Assembly (NCBI RefSeq): GCF_012931985.1
Contig: NZ_JAAFGM010000005.1
Span: 62,001-126,000 of the forward strand
Length of the DNA: 64,000 nucleotides
Direction: 5' to 3'
From: Candidatus Roseilinea sp. NK_OTU-006
Lineage (GTDB): Bacteria > Chloroflexota > Anaerolineae > J036 > Brachytrichaceae
Shown here: positions 1 through 10,507 of the stretch, in pieces
Position numbering within the stretch: position 1 is the stretch's first letter
Layout of the letters: every line of letters begins with the position of its first letter
Made by a program: the position numbers and the translations under genes
The notes under the pieces: model-generated
What the model was told of the DNA's origin: nothing
The model's input: the letters and a program-made list of their open reading frames with translations, nothing else
Database searches by the model: none

Positions 1-182
1 GTCCACTGCTTAGGCGCTTCGACCTCGCCGTAGATGCTGAAGGTCCATTGGCTCATATCGTAATGTGGCACCGGCCCATAGTGCAGGACGGGGAACTTCT
101 CGGTCAGCGACTGGCCCGGCGGCAGCCTGCCCATCAGCTTAAGCTCGTTTTCGCGCTCTTTGCGCGGGTTGAACAGATTCAT
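1..182 (-). CDS. Sulfite-oxidase-like molybdopterin oxidoreductase (N-terminus only)
   Basis: Only the first 60 codons are present; the rest lies beyond the left edge. The ATG at 182 is preceded by a strong Shine-Dalgarno sequence (GAGAGGAG on the minus strand, about 183-191). The N-terminal peptide has the RLPPGQSLTEKFPVLHYG run (residues 19-36) followed by VPHYD and WTFSIYGEVE, which is the entry sequence of the soluble YedY/sulfite-oxidase-like family that binds Mo-molybdopterin. No twin-arginine signal is visible at this end, unlike periplasmic MsrP. It is the last gene seen of a minus-strand run (comM, mutS2, polyketide synthase, AI-2E protein). Family assignment is from the N-terminus only; cofactor ligands are not in view. 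Confidence 0.75.
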   Translation of the reverse strand, partial: MNLFNPRKERENELKLMGRLPPGQSLTEKFPVLHYGPVPHYDMSQWTFSIYGEVEAPKQW

Positions 183-253
183 CTCTCCTCTCCTGGCTAT
201 CGGTTTCACTAGCAGGTTGACAACGCCGCCTGAGCATACCTGATGCGGCGCGC

Positions 254-1519
254 TCACGGCGAGTGCTTGAGCGCCGGCGCAGGAGGCTCTTCGCATTCTC
301 GCGCCGGCGGCGCGTCCGGCGGTCGGGCGGCGCGCGATGGCTGCTCGATCGGCGATTCCACGAGGCCCTCTGGCAAATCCTCGGCTTTGCCGCGTCGCGG
401 CAAGTAGAAATCGAAGACCAGCGCATATACCGCGCCGATGAATGGCACGCCGAAGATCACGCCCCAGAAGCCAAGCAACTGCACGCCGACGCTAATGGCC
501 AACAGTGCGACCAGGCCGGGCACGCCGACCAAGTCTTTCGTCAAGCGCGGCATGATGCCATAGGCGACGAACTGGTCGAAGGCGAACATGAGCAGCACGA
601 CCGGCAGTACGGCGTCCGAATTGACGATCAGCACCACAATGGCCGCAAACGCAATGCCGATCGGCCCGCCGATCAACGGCACAAAAGAGGATAGCGCGAA
701 GACGATCGCCACCACAACGCTGAACTTGAGCTGGAATAGGCCGAAAACGATGAGCGTGAACAGGCCGCGCAACATGGCGCCGATGAACTGGCCGCGCAGA
801 TAGCCGCTAAAGGCGCGGTCTACCGCCGTCAGCATGGCTCGCGCCGTCTGATGAGTGCGCTGCGGCAGCACCATGAAGAGCTGTCGGATGAGCAGACGAT
901 CCTCGACCACGATGTATAGGCTGAGGACGAGCACCAAAAAGAACTGGCCGATGAAGCTGGCCGTAAATGCGGCGACGTTCAGCACCTGCGTCGCGGCGAT
1001 GCCTGCGGCTTGTGTCACGGCGCCGGGGATGTCCTGACTGGCGATGAACTGCTCCAGTGCGGCAGGATCAAGCCCAAAGCGCGCCGCGAAGCCGGCCCAG
1101 AATTCAGCCAGTTGCTCGGGCAAGGTTGCAGCGAAGCCCGGTATGCGGCTGATCAAGTCGGCGGCTTGCGGGATGATCGTCGCCGTGGCGACGGTCACGC
1201 CGCCGATGAGGGCGATGAGGAAGATGAGATATGCGACGACGATGGCGACCGACATCGGCAGCCGGATGAGCCGAAGCTTGTCCGCGGGCAAAGTCGGATA
1301 ATGCTGCTCCAGCCGCTCGATCACCGGCGAGGGAATGATGCCCGTCTGCAGTTGGACGACGAGTGGCTTGATGAGAAAGGCCACGAACCACGCCGCCACC
1401 AAGGTCGAGAGCACACCGCCCAGGAATTGCCCGAACGTCCATACGCGCTCGACGATGAACAACAGCAGCGCGATGATCAGCAGGATCAACGCAAGGCGAA
1501 CGAGGCGAGAGTGTCCCAT
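254..1519 (-). CDS. AI-2E family transporter-like membrane protein
   Basis: This 421-residue polytopic membrane protein matches the AI-2E/PerM family (PF01594). It has two N-terminal membrane segments (about residues 8-60), a soluble central part, then the conserved run of hydrophobic segments containing YLRGQFIGAMLRGLF and SFVPLIGGPIGI (about residues 240-290) and VVLLMFAFDQFVAYGIMPRL. The last 45 residues are Pro/Ala/Glu-rich and probably disordered. Family members are exporters or Na+/H+ antiporters of varied substrate; quorum-signal transport should not be assumed. The start at 1519 lies 7 bases after the stop of the polyketide synthase gene, so the two are likely co-transcribed. There is no strong Shine-Dalgarno site. 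Confidence 0.85.
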   Translation of the reverse strand: MGHSRLVRLALILLIIALLLFIVERVWTFGQFLGGVLSTLVAAWFVAFLIKPLVVQLQTGIIPSPVIERLEQHYPTLPADKLRLIRLPMSVAIVVAYLIFLIALIGGVTVATATIIPQAADLISRIPGFAATLPEQLAEFWAGFAARFGLDPAALEQFIASQDIPGAVTQAAGIAATQVLNVAAFTASFIGQFFLVLVLSLYIVVEDRLLIRQLFMVLPQRTHQTARAMLTAVDRAFSGYLRGQFIGAMLRGLFTLIVFGLFQLKFSVVVAIVFALSSFVPLIGGPIGIAFAAIVVLIVNSDAVLPVVLLMFAFDQFVAYGIMPRLTKDLVGVPGLVALLAISVGVQLLGFWGVIFGVPFIGAVYALVFDFYLPRRGKAEDLPEGLVESPIEQPSRAARPPDAPPARECEEPPAPALKHSP

Positions 1520-1526
1520 GTCATCA

Positions 1527-2612
1527 TTACAAGACAGCGCTTCTCAACAAAGCCAGCTCCGAGCTGAAGCCCGGCCCCAGCGCGCCCATCAGGATGTATT
1601 GGCCTGTCGCGATATGATTCGTTTGTAACGCGCGCTCCAGCACGAAGAGTACCGTCGGCGAACTCATGTTGCCACATTCACACAGCACGTTGCTTGACGA
1701 CTGCAAGGCGATTTCGCTCAACCCGAACGCTTCGCGGTAGGCTTCGATGACGCGCGCGCCGCCGGGGTGAAGCACATAGTGCGATAAGTCGCTCCGGTCG
1801 AGCCGACATTCATTCAGGAACGCGTCCACCACCGGCCGCATGTCGCGCGCGATGCGGGCCGGAATCTCCGGCGCGAAGACCACCGATAAGCCGGTGTCCA
1901 CGACATCCCACCCCATGACGTGCTCCGAATTGGGGAAGAGGTATGAATGGGAAGCGACATATTGCAGCGTCGCTCGGCCTGCCAACGTGCGGCGCCGCGC
2001 CCACGCCTCGCCGGCTATCACTGCCGCTGCTGCGCCGTCGGCGAAGATCGCCGTAGCCACAAAGTTCTTCTTCGAGAAGTCGTAGAACTGGAAGGTGATG
2101 CTGCACGTCTCCACCGCGACCAGCAGCGCGAGTGTGTCGGGGAAGGCGCGCACGAATTCGGCAGCGCGGGCCAGTCCGGCGACGCCGCCGGCGCAGCCCA
2201 GCCCCCACACCGGCAGTCGCTTGGTGGTGGAGCGCATGGCGAGTTTGGCGATCAGGCGCGCGTCTAGGCTCGGCGTGGCTAGTCCCGTGGTTGAGACGAA
2301 GACGATAAAGTCCACCTCGCGCGGCGAAACGCCGCCTCGGTCGAGCGCTTGTTGCGCGGCCGCCATGCCCAGCGCCTCGGCGCTGCTGATGTAGAGGTCG
2401 TTGCGCTCTTTCAGGCTGTGGTGGGGGGTGGAGAACCATTCGAGTGGGGCGACGAAGTGGCGCTTGGCGATGCGTGCGTTGCTGAAGATGCTCATCAACT
2501 GGCCGTGGCGTGCGAGTCTGCCTTCGAAGTGGCGCAACGAAAACGCCGCAGCTTCTTCCTGCGTTACGGCGTAGGGAGGCAGCGCTGTGCCGACAGACAG
2601 AAGATAAGCCAT
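1527..2612 (-). CDS. Type III polyketide synthase (chalcone/stilbene synthase family)
   Basis: A 361-residue thiolase-fold enzyme that condenses malonyl-CoA units onto a starter acyl-CoA. The complete catalytic triad is visible: Cys140 in VWGLGCAGGVAGLARA, His282 in HYVLHPGGARVIEAY, and Asn315 in CECGNMSSPTVLFVLERA. The C-terminal GALGPGFSSELALL is also typical. Length and motifs fit bacterial alkylpyrone/alkylresorcinol synthases (BpsA/SrsA-like) rather than KAS III. It starts 26 bases after the mutS2 stop, in the same direction, and is followed by the AI-2E protein. The usual partner methyltransferase of BpsA-type operons is not next to it. The starter unit and product cannot be read from sequence. 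Confidence 0.88.
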   Translation of the reverse strand: MAYLLSVGTALPPYAVTQEEAAAFSLRHFEGRLARHGQLMSIFSNARIAKRHFVAPLEWFSTPHHSLKERNDLYISSAEALGMAAAQQALDRGGVSPREVDFIVFVSTTGLATPSLDARLIAKLAMRSTTKRLPVWGLGCAGGVAGLARAAEFVRAFPDTLALLVAVETCSITFQFYDFSKKNFVATAIFADGAAAAVIAGEAWARRRTLAGRATLQYVASHSYLFPNSEHVMGWDVVDTGLSVVFAPEIPARIARDMRPVVDAFLNECRLDRSDLSHYVLHPGGARVIEAYREAFGLSEIALQSSSNVLCECGNMSSPTVLFVLERALQTNHIATGQYILMGALGPGFSSELALLRSAVL

Positions 2613-2638
2613 CGTTACCGGTGTTGCATGTCACGCGC

Positions 2639-5047
<2,409 letters not shown>

Positions 5048-5053
5048 GTCGAG

Positions 5054-5059
5054 ATTGTA
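5054..5059 (-). promoter_or_regulatory. -10 box of mutS2, leaderless arrangement
   Basis: On the minus strand TACAAT lies 6 bases before the GTG at 5047, and a GCGACA hexamer 17 bases further upstream gives a plausible -35. Transcription from this box would start at or within a base of the GTG, so the mRNA would have essentially no leader. It lies in the 46-base gap after comM. Confidence 0.6.
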
Positions 5060-5093
5060 GCATTGGCGTCCGCTTTGTCGCCGACGCTCGGCG

Positions 5094-6632
5094 CTAAGCT
5101 CCCTCTTGCCTGCGCGGGCGGTACTGCAATGCCTCCGCAAGGTGAATGGAGGCGATCCGGTCGCTGCCGGCCAGGTCGGCGATGGTGCGCGCCAGCTTGA
5201 GCACGCGGTGGAAGGCGCGCGCGCTCAGTTGCAACCGGTTCATGGCAGCTTTCATCAGGCTGCGCCCGGCTTCATCGAGTTCGCAATAGCGCCGCAGGTC
5301 GCCCACGCCCATGTCGGCGTTGCAAGTGAGCGATGTGCCGCGGAAGCGATGCGCCTGACGGTCGCGCGCCGCCTGGACGCGCGCGCGAATCGTGGCCGAT
5401 GACTCGCCCGGGCGTAGGTCGCTGAGCTTCTCGAAAGGCACCCGGGTGACCTCTAAATGGATGTCTATCCGGTCCAGCAATGGGCCGCTGATCTTCTTTT
5501 GGTAGGCGCTGATCTGGGCCGGCGTGCAGGTGCACGGCCTGATCGGGTCGCCATACCAGCCGCACTTGCAGGGGTTCATTGCTGCGACGAGCTGGAAGTT
5601 GGCGGGGAAGGTGAGCGCGCCGGAGGCGCGTGAGATCGTCACGACCTTGTCCTCCATCGGTTGGCGCAGCACCTCCAGGGTGCGCGCGTCGAATTCGGGC
5701 AGCTCGTCCAGGAAGAGCACGCCGCGATGTGCCAGCGAGACCTCCCCCGGCCGCGGCAGCTTGCCGCCGCCGATCATGCCGGCATGGCTGATGGTGTGAT
5801 GCGGCGCGCGAAAGGGGCGTTGCTGGATCAGCGGCGTATCCGTGGGCAGCATGTCGGCCACGCTGTAGATGCGCGTGATGTCGAGCGCCTCTTCGAGCGT
5901 CAGATCGGGCAGGATGCCGGGCAAAGCGCGCGCCAACAGCGTTTTGCCGGCCCCGGGCGAGCCGATCATCAGCACATTGTGCCCACCGGCGGCGGCCACT
6001 TCCAAGGCGCGTTTGGCGGTTTCTTGTCCTTTGATCTCTGCGAAATCGGTGATCGGTGAAGGCGCGATCGGCGCTGTGGACGGACGCGCCGGCAGGCTTG
6101 GCGCCGCAGCCTGCAGTGGCGCTGTCCCGTTCAATCCGCTGACCAGTTGCCCCAGCGATTCGACAGCGATGACCTCGATGCCGTTGATCAGCGCTGCCTC
6201 GCCGGCGTCGGCAGCCGGCACGAAGATGCGGCGAAAGCCCTGCGCCTGCGCGAAGGCTGCAGCCGGCAAGACGCCGCGCACATGTCGGACGGCGCCATCC
6301 AGCGCCAGCTCACCCATCACCATGGCGCCGTCCAGGCAGCCCGGGGCGAGCTGCTCCGACGCCATCAACAGGCCAAGGGCAATCGGCAGATCGTAGCTGG
6401 GGCCGATCTTCTTGAGGTCGGCTGGGGCAAGATTGACCGTGACGCGGTTGGTGGGGAAGCGCAGGCCGCTGTTGCGGATGGCGGCGCGGACGCGCTCGCC
6501 GCTCTCCTTCACCGCGGCATCGGGCAGGCCAACCAGCGTCAATGTCGCCAAACCGCGTCCGCTGTCCACTTCTACCTCGACGATGTGGCCCTCTAGCCCG
6601 AGGATGGCGCACGAATAGACTTTAGCCAGCAT
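5094..6632 (-). CDS. comM: ComM-like Mg chelatase-family AAA+ ATPase
   Basis: A 512-residue protein close to the usual ComM length (about 506). It opens with MLAKVYSCAILGLEG, followed by the lon-like S5-fold domain (DLPIALGLL near 81-89). The AAA+ core has Walker A GSPGAGKT (224-231), RPFRAPHHTISHAGMIGGG, and FLDELPEF as Walker B. A Cys cluster CKCGWYGDPIRPCTC follows, and the C-terminal Mg-chelatase-like domain ends at SIHLAEALQYR. ComM is a hexameric helicase promoting branch migration in natural transformation. The ATG at 6632 was chosen by homology; an upstream extension has no family match. It heads a minus-strand run into mutS2 and is divergent from the phosphatase at 6676. Confidence 0.92.
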   Translation of the reverse strand: MLAKVYSCAILGLEGHIVEVEVDSGRGLATLTLVGLPDAAVKESGERVRAAIRNSGLRFPTNRVTVNLAPADLKKIGPSYDLPIALGLLMASEQLAPGCLDGAMVMGELALDGAVRHVRGVLPAAAFAQAQGFRRIFVPAADAGEAALINGIEVIAVESLGQLVSGLNGTAPLQAAAPSLPARPSTAPIAPSPITDFAEIKGQETAKRALEVAAAGGHNVLMIGSPGAGKTLLARALPGILPDLTLEEALDITRIYSVADMLPTDTPLIQQRPFRAPHHTISHAGMIGGGKLPRPGEVSLAHRGVLFLDELPEFDARTLEVLRQPMEDKVVTISRASGALTFPANFQLVAAMNPCKCGWYGDPIRPCTCTPAQISAYQKKISGPLLDRIDIHLEVTRVPFEKLSDLRPGESSATIRARVQAARDRQAHRFRGTSLTCNADMGVGDLRRYCELDEAGRSLMKAAMNRLQLSARAFHRVLKLARTIADLAGSDRIASIHLAEALQYRPRRQEGA

Positions 6633-6643
6633 GGATACCGCCG

Positions 6644-6649
6644 ATGATA
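6644..6649 (-). promoter_or_regulatory. Candidate -10 box of comM
   Basis: TATCAT on the minus strand, 11 bases before the comM ATG. It is back to back with the plus-strand TACAAT at 6663-6668, so the two divergent units share a promoter region of about 25 bases. The match is imperfect and no clear -35 was seen. Confidence 0.4.
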
Positions 6650-6662
6650 GCGTGCTCGCGCA

Positions 6663-6668
6663 TACAAT
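6663..6668 (+). promoter_or_regulatory. -10 box of serB-like gene, leaderless arrangement
   Basis: TACAAT followed by 7 bases and then the ATG at 6676. There is no Shine-Dalgarno sequence. The position implies transcription starting at the A of the start codon. Confidence 0.6.
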
Positions 6669-6675
6669 CAATCGC

Positions 6676-7473
6676 ATGTTGAAGCGGCGTCCCCTGCCGG
6701 TGGACGAGGTGTTTTTCGATTGCGATAGCACCCTTTCAACAATCGAGGGCATTGACGAGCTGGCGCGGCTCAAGGGCGTGGAGGAGCGCATCGCCGCGCT
6801 GACCAATGCGGCCATGGACGGGCGCATCCCGCTTCAGGAGGTCTATGCCGAACGGCTGCGCTTGCTGGCGCCGACGCGCGCCGACTTGCGCGCCATCGAG
6901 GCAGCCTACAAGCGCACCGTCACGCCCGATGCGCGCGAGACGATCGCGGCCCTGCACGCGCTGGGGCGCAAGGTGTTCATCGTCAGCGGCGGCCTGGCCG
7001 ATGCGGTTGTTGGCTTTGGCCTGTGGCTGGGGGTGCCGCGCGAGCGGATTCATGCCGTCGGCTTGTCCTATAACCAGTTGAGCGGACGCTGGTGGGACTA
7101 TCAGCGCTGCAGCGAGATCGGCAATCCCGATGAGTCGTATCTAATGTACGACGAGTCGCCGCTGACCACGCAGCATGGCAAGGCCGAGGTCATCCGCCGG
7201 CTGCGGGAGCGTGGTTGCCGGGCCATGCTGGTGGGCGATGGGTCGAGCGACTTGGCGGCGGCCCACGCCGTCAACGTCTTCGTCGGTTTCGGCGGCGTCG
7301 TGGTGCGGCCGCTCGTGGCAGCCAATTCCCCCATCTTTTTGCGCTCACCCAGCCTATCCCCGGTGCTGTTGCTGGCCTTAGACGATGGCGAGGGTGAGCA
7401 TCTGCCGGTGAAGCGCCGTGCCAGGCAACTCATCGAGGCCGATCCGCAGGCATTGGTCGTGTGCACGCACTGA
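6676..7473 (+). CDS. SerB-like HAD phosphatase
   Basis: A 265-residue haloacid-dehalogenase-superfamily phosphatase of the phosphoserine phosphatase type. Motif I is FFDCDSTLS, with Asp15 as nucleophile and Asp17 as acid/base. It is followed by a helical cap with ERIAALTNAAMDGRIP and LRLLAPTRADL. Motif II is FIVSGG, and motif III/IV are MLVGDGSSDLAAA and FVGFGG. The match to SerB is good over the core, so serine biosynthesis from 3-phosphoserine is likely, but related enzymes act on other phosphomonoesters. Start: the ATG at 6676 sits 7 bases after TACAAT; the in-frame ATG at 6631 would place the promoter inside the gene and adds an unconserved tail. Confidence 0.85.
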   Translation: MLKRRPLPVDEVFFDCDSTLSTIEGIDELARLKGVEERIAALTNAAMDGRIPLQEVYAERLRLLAPTRADLRAIEAAYKRTVTPDARETIAALHALGRKVFIVSGGLADAVVGFGLWLGVPRERIHAVGLSYNQLSGRWWDYQRCSEIGNPDESYLMYDESPLTTQHGKAEVIRRLRERGCRAMLVGDGSSDLAAAHAVNVFVGFGGVVVRPLVAANSPIFLRSPSLSPVLLLALDDGEGEHLPVKRRARQLIEADPQALVVCTH

Positions 7474-7492
7474 GCGTCGGCGCGGGCGGGGT

Positions 7493-8728
7493 TCAGGTAT
7501 GCCGCGCCAACGGAACGTCGCGCCGCACCGGTTGCACTTCCGGTTGTGGCTTCCAGACGATGTGCTCCTGCACGACCATGTGGGTGCGCACCGTCTCTGC
7601 GAATACGAGCGAGTCTAGGTCTTCCACGAAGTGCACGCCGCACGGTATCTGCCCGTGCGCCATCGCGCGGATGCCGGCCAACACGCCGACGGCGACTTGG
7701 CGATAAGTGTCATTCGTGCCGCGCAAGTCGCGGTTGTGCATCACATTGAAGATCCGCACATCGCGATCGTCGTATTGCAACCATACGCCGACGAGGTCAC
7801 TGCCGGCGAGGGGCACGGTCACGTTGTCGGCCAGCAGCAAGTCCGCGACGGTCAATCGGTCGTTGCTCAGCCAACTCGATCGCAGCGCGGCCAGCGACGC
7901 GGGGTGAATGCCGTAGGTGAACGACGCCGGCAGGTTGAACCGCCGCCCGAGGGTGACGACTTCCTCATGCAGCAACAACATGCCGCGCGGATAGCTGGAT
8001 CGCGCGACGATCGGCGCTAAATGCGGGCGCATGTCCACCGGATGGCTGAGCGCGTTCGGCCGAAGCCATTCGATCTCGCCGCCGTCGCTTAGCCTTCCGC
8101 CGGGCTCCTCCGCGATCTCGTGCAGGAACTCCTTGCGCGACCAGGTGATAAACGGCGCGCATTCGTGCGGCGGCATGTCGGCCGGCGCAGAACTATCGAA
8201 TTCGAAGAAGGCGATCTCATGCGGCCGGCCATGGCGCACGATAGCTTGGCTGACCCAGTGATTGACGATGCCGGGGTTCATGCCGGTGCAGAGCAGATGC
8301 GGCCGACTCGCAAACTCGGCTCTGCAAGAGAGGATTTGGGCGTGCTGTTCCGGCACCGTGAAGCGCTCGTCGTTGAGCATGGTGTTGATGTAGCTGGCGC
8401 CGGCGCGGTGCGTCGCCTTGAGAATAGGGAGGCTGCGCGCGTCGGTCAGGTCAAGGACGATTCCGATGGCGTGTCGTGTACAGATAGGCGCCAATTCGGC
8501 ATCGGCGCGCCGGATGTCCAGGTGGTGCTCGATAAAGGTGTAACGCAGGGCGCGATGATCCAGGAAGGGTGAATCGGTCACGCCGCGTCGCCCGTCCATC
8601 AAGACCAGCTCGCCGAACTCGTGGCGGTATTCGGGCAGGAGTTGTAACAGGGCCTGGGCGACGCCGCCGGATGCGCCCAGGATCAGCAGGCCAGGGGGAA
8701 GGCGCGACGTTCGATAGCGTTCTTCCAT
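7493..8728 (-). CDS. Saccharopine dehydrogenase-like NAD(P)-binding oxidoreductase
   Basis: A 411-residue protein with an N-terminal Rossmann motif LLILGASGGVAQALLQLLP (residues 13-31). A nucleotide-binding half with VLDLTDARSLPILKA and SYINTMLNDE follows, then a catalytic-like half with LLCTGMNPGIVNHWVSQAI and a region around DPLAGSDLVGVWLQYDD-type sequence (exact: LAGSDLVGVWLQYDDRDVR). This resembles saccharopine reductase and bacterial homospermidine synthase. The specific reaction cannot be fixed: polyamine, lysine-related or carboxynorspermidine-type chemistry are all possible. ATG 8728 was chosen because the extension upstream is low-complexity. It faces the SerB-like gene tail-to-tail with a 19-base gap. 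Cellular location should be cytoplasmic. Confidence 0.7.
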   Translation of the reverse strand: MEERYRTSRLPPGLLILGASGGVAQALLQLLPEYRHEFGELVLMDGRRGVTDSPFLDHRALRYTFIEHHLDIRRADAELAPICTRHAIGIVLDLTDARSLPILKATHRAGASYINTMLNDERFTVPEQHAQILSCRAEFASRPHLLCTGMNPGIVNHWVSQAIVRHGRPHEIAFFEFDSSAPADMPPHECAPFITWSRKEFLHEIAEEPGGRLSDGGEIEWLRPNALSHPVDMRPHLAPIVARSSYPRGMLLLHEEVVTLGRRFNLPASFTYGIHPASLAALRSSWLSNDRLTVADLLLADNVTVPLAGSDLVGVWLQYDDRDVRIFNVMHNRDLRGTNDTYRQVAVGVLAGIRAMAHGQIPCGVHFVEDLDSLVFAETVRTHMVVQEHIVWKPQPEVQPVRRDVPLARHT

Positions 8729-8934
8729 ATCGCGTTGCTCTCTCGGGCCGGCCGTAGGCGATGACGGCGGGGGCGATGGCCGGCCGGCAACCGGGAATGA
8801 TTGAGCGCGCGGACTTGGACGGGAGCTGAACGAAGCGAGCGCCTTAATTCTACCCTCAGGCAATTTGGGACTTCCGGGTGCCTGAAGGCAGTGGCGGATG
8901 GCTATAGGTCTCGACAAGCCCAGCGCGCGCGACA

Positions 8935-9909
8935 TCACCGCGCGCCCTCGGCGTATACGGCGAAGCTGGCAACGTTGGGCGTCGCCGTGGTCAGCAGCAC
9001 GTCGAAGGGCAAGACGCCGTTCGGCGCCAGCGGTGCCTCGCTCAGGGCGAAGTAGCGGTAGCCCACCACGCGCCGCTCGGCGTCGTAGATCGTCACCAGC
9101 AGGCGCACTTGGTTGGCCGTATCGGCGGTGGTGTTGGCAATCTCGCCGGTGACGCGGAACTGCGGCCCGTCGGGCCGGCCGGTTACGTTTCTGATGGCGA
9201 GCGGGATGATGAACGCGCGGGGGTCGGCGGCTTCTGCGCGCAGCGGCACCACGACGAACTTGGCGAAGCCTGGTGGTGGGTTGGTGAATAACACGCGGAA
9301 TGGCGAGGTCTGGTTGACCGGGACAACGCTGAGGGGAACAGAGGCGACGGCGCTCTGCAACGCATTGCCGGCGTCGTCTTGGAGCGTCACCAGCACCTTC
9401 ACGTTGCTCATACCTGTCGGCCCGGGGTTGAACACTTCACCCATCACATCCAGGCTGCCCGCCGGCGAGCGGACGGAATTCAAGCTGCGTATCTCATAAG
9501 GCACCGGCGTTGGCGAGGGGAGGAGTGAGCCGTCGGATGGGGCCGGCTGTCGCAACTGCGGGATGATCAACCGCTGGCCGATTTGCAGGCGCGTAGCGTC
9601 GAGGTTGCCGTTGGCGGCGATCAGTTCGGCGACGCTCACGCCGAAGCGATTTGCGATGGGGATCAGTGTGTCGCCGGCTTGCACGATGTAGACCACCGGC
9701 GTGGGCGTGGCGGCCGGTTGACTGGGCGCCGGCGGCGTTGCTGCAACGAGCGTGGGCGTGGGCCGTGGAGTAAGCGTGGGCCGCGGGGTGGGCAAGGTGA
9801 CCGTAGGGGGCAGCGTCGGCGGCTGGTTGCTCACTGCGCCCGAACAGCCGGAGATCATCAGTGAAGCGAGCAGGCCGGCAGCATACGTAAGCGACGCGCG
9901 AGGCAACAC
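8935..9909 (-). CDS. LysM-domain lipoprotein
   Basis: A 324-residue surface lipoprotein. The signal peptide ends in the lipobox MISGC, with Cys22 as the lipidation site. A Thr/Pro-rich linker (about 28-70) probably spans the cell wall. One LysM domain follows (about 73-118; YIVQAGDTLIPIANRFGVS to IGQRLIIP) and would bind peptidoglycan glycan chains. The remainder holds two similar beta-sandwich segments of FxLYD type, recognisable by VMGEVFNPGPTGMSNVKV and VTGEIANTTADTANQVRL, which suggests an internal duplication. The start is GTG at 9909, placed 6 bases after a perfect TATAAT on the same strand. The gene is divergent from the adenosyltransferase at 9956. Confidence 0.85.
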   Translation of the reverse strand: MLPRASLTYAAGLLASLMISGCSGAVSNQPPTLPPTVTLPTPRPTLTPRPTPTLVAATPPAPSQPAATPTPVVYIVQAGDTLIPIANRFGVSVAELIAANGNLDATRLQIGQRLIIPQLRQPAPSDGSLLPSPTPVPYEIRSLNSVRSPAGSLDVMGEVFNPGPTGMSNVKVLVTLQDDAGNALQSAVASVPLSVVPVNQTSPFRVLFTNPPPGFAKFVVVPLRAEAADPRAFIIPLAIRNVTGRPDGPQFRVTGEIANTTADTANQVRLLVTIYDAERRVVGYRYFALSEAPLAPNGVLPFDVLLTTATPNVASFAVYAEGAR

Positions 9910-9915
9910 GCCAGC

Positions 9916-9921
9916 ATTATA
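9916..9921 (-). promoter_or_regulatory. -10 box of LysM lipoprotein gene, leaderless arrangement
   Basis: Perfect TATAAT on the minus strand, 6 bases before the GTG start at 9909, without a Shine-Dalgarno sequence. It faces a second perfect TATAAT on the other strand at 9941-9946. Confidence 0.7.
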
Positions 9922-9940
9922 CCGATACAGCTCAACCCCC

Positions 9941-9946
9941 TATAAT
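9941..9946 (+). promoter_or_regulatory. -10 box of cobalamin adenosyltransferase gene, leaderless arrangement
   Basis: Perfect TATAAT, 9 bases before the ATG at 9956 (3 bases before an alternative in-frame ATG at 9950). The -35 region would overlap the minus-strand TATAAT at 9916-9921, so the two divergent promoters probably compete for polymerase. Confidence 0.7.
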
Positions 9947-9955
9947 GACATGGTC

Positions 9956-10507
9956 ATGGTCAATCGGCTTTACACGCGCACCGGGGATGATGGCTTCACC
10001 AACCTGCTTGGCGAAGGGCGCGTCGCCAAATATATGCCGCAGCCAGAGGCATACGGCACGGTGGACGAATCGAGCGCTGCCATTGGCATCGCGCGCGCCG
10101 CAGCGCAGAGCGAGCGCACGCGCGCGTTGTTGCTCACGGCCCAGCGCGATTTATATCACCTGATGGCCGAGCTGGCTGCTACACAACAGGCGGCGCCACA
10201 ATTTCGCAAAATAGACGCGCAGCGCGTAGCCTGGCTGGAAGAGCAGACTGACGCCATCACCGCGTTGATCCAGCTTCCCAAGGAATTCGTCGTGCCGGGC
10301 GACTCGCTGCCGGGCGCGTACCTTGACCTGGCGCGTACCGTCGTTCGTCGCGCAGAACGCCTGGTCGTGCATCTCGTGCACGATGGCCTGGTGGAGAACG
10401 TGGAATTGGTGCGCTATCTCAATCGCCTGTCATCGTTGTTGTTCGTGCTGAGTTTGTATGAAAATGCCCTGGCCGGCGTGAGCAATGTGACGCTGGCGAA
10501 AGGCTGA
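9956..10507 (+). CDS. PduO-type cob(I)alamin adenosyltransferase
   Basis: A 183-residue four-helix-bundle enzyme that transfers the adenosyl group of ATP to cob(I)alamin to make adenosylcobalamin. The ATP-binding N-terminus is intact (RLYTRTGDDGFTNLLGEGRV, residues 3-22), then AYGTVDESSAAIGIARA, and the C-terminal signature VRRAERLVV with VRYLNRLSSLLFVLSLYEN. The length is normal for the family. The ATG at 9956 is preferred over 9950 because TATAAT lies 9 bases before it, which suits a leaderless mRNA. No other cobalamin genes are nearby. B12-dependent enzymes would be expected elsewhere in the genome. Confidence 0.92.
   Translation: MVNRLYTRTGDDGFTNLLGEGRVAKYMPQPEAYGTVDESSAAIGIARAAAQSERTRALLLTAQRDLYHLMAELAATQQAAPQFRKIDAQRVAWLEEQTDAITALIQLPKEFVVPGDSLPGAYLDLARTVVRRAERLVVHLVHDGLVENVELVRYLNRLSSLLFVLSLYENALAGVSNVTLAKG

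Noticed and set aside
1520-1530. TGTAAT as a -10 box for the AI-2E gene
   Set aside because: The bases belong to the end and stop codon of the upstream polyketide synthase gene, and the two genes are 7 bases apart, so co-transcription explains the arrangement better.
5048-5140. The longer ATG-started form of MutS2
   Set aside because: The extra 31 residues are basic and without homology, overlap the comM end, and contain the likely -10 box of the shorter form.
8746-8785. GGCCGGCC pair as a terminator or regulatory hairpin upstream of the saccharopine-dehydrogenase-like gene
   Set aside because: GGCCGGCC is a common word in this GC-rich sequence, the spacer is 24 bases and there is no T-run; chance is a fair explanation.
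8848-8890. Inverted repeat CTCAGGCA / TGCCTGAAG after the LysM gene as a terminator
   Set aside because: The stem is about 9 bp with a mismatch and is not followed by a T-run on the strand of the LysM gene.
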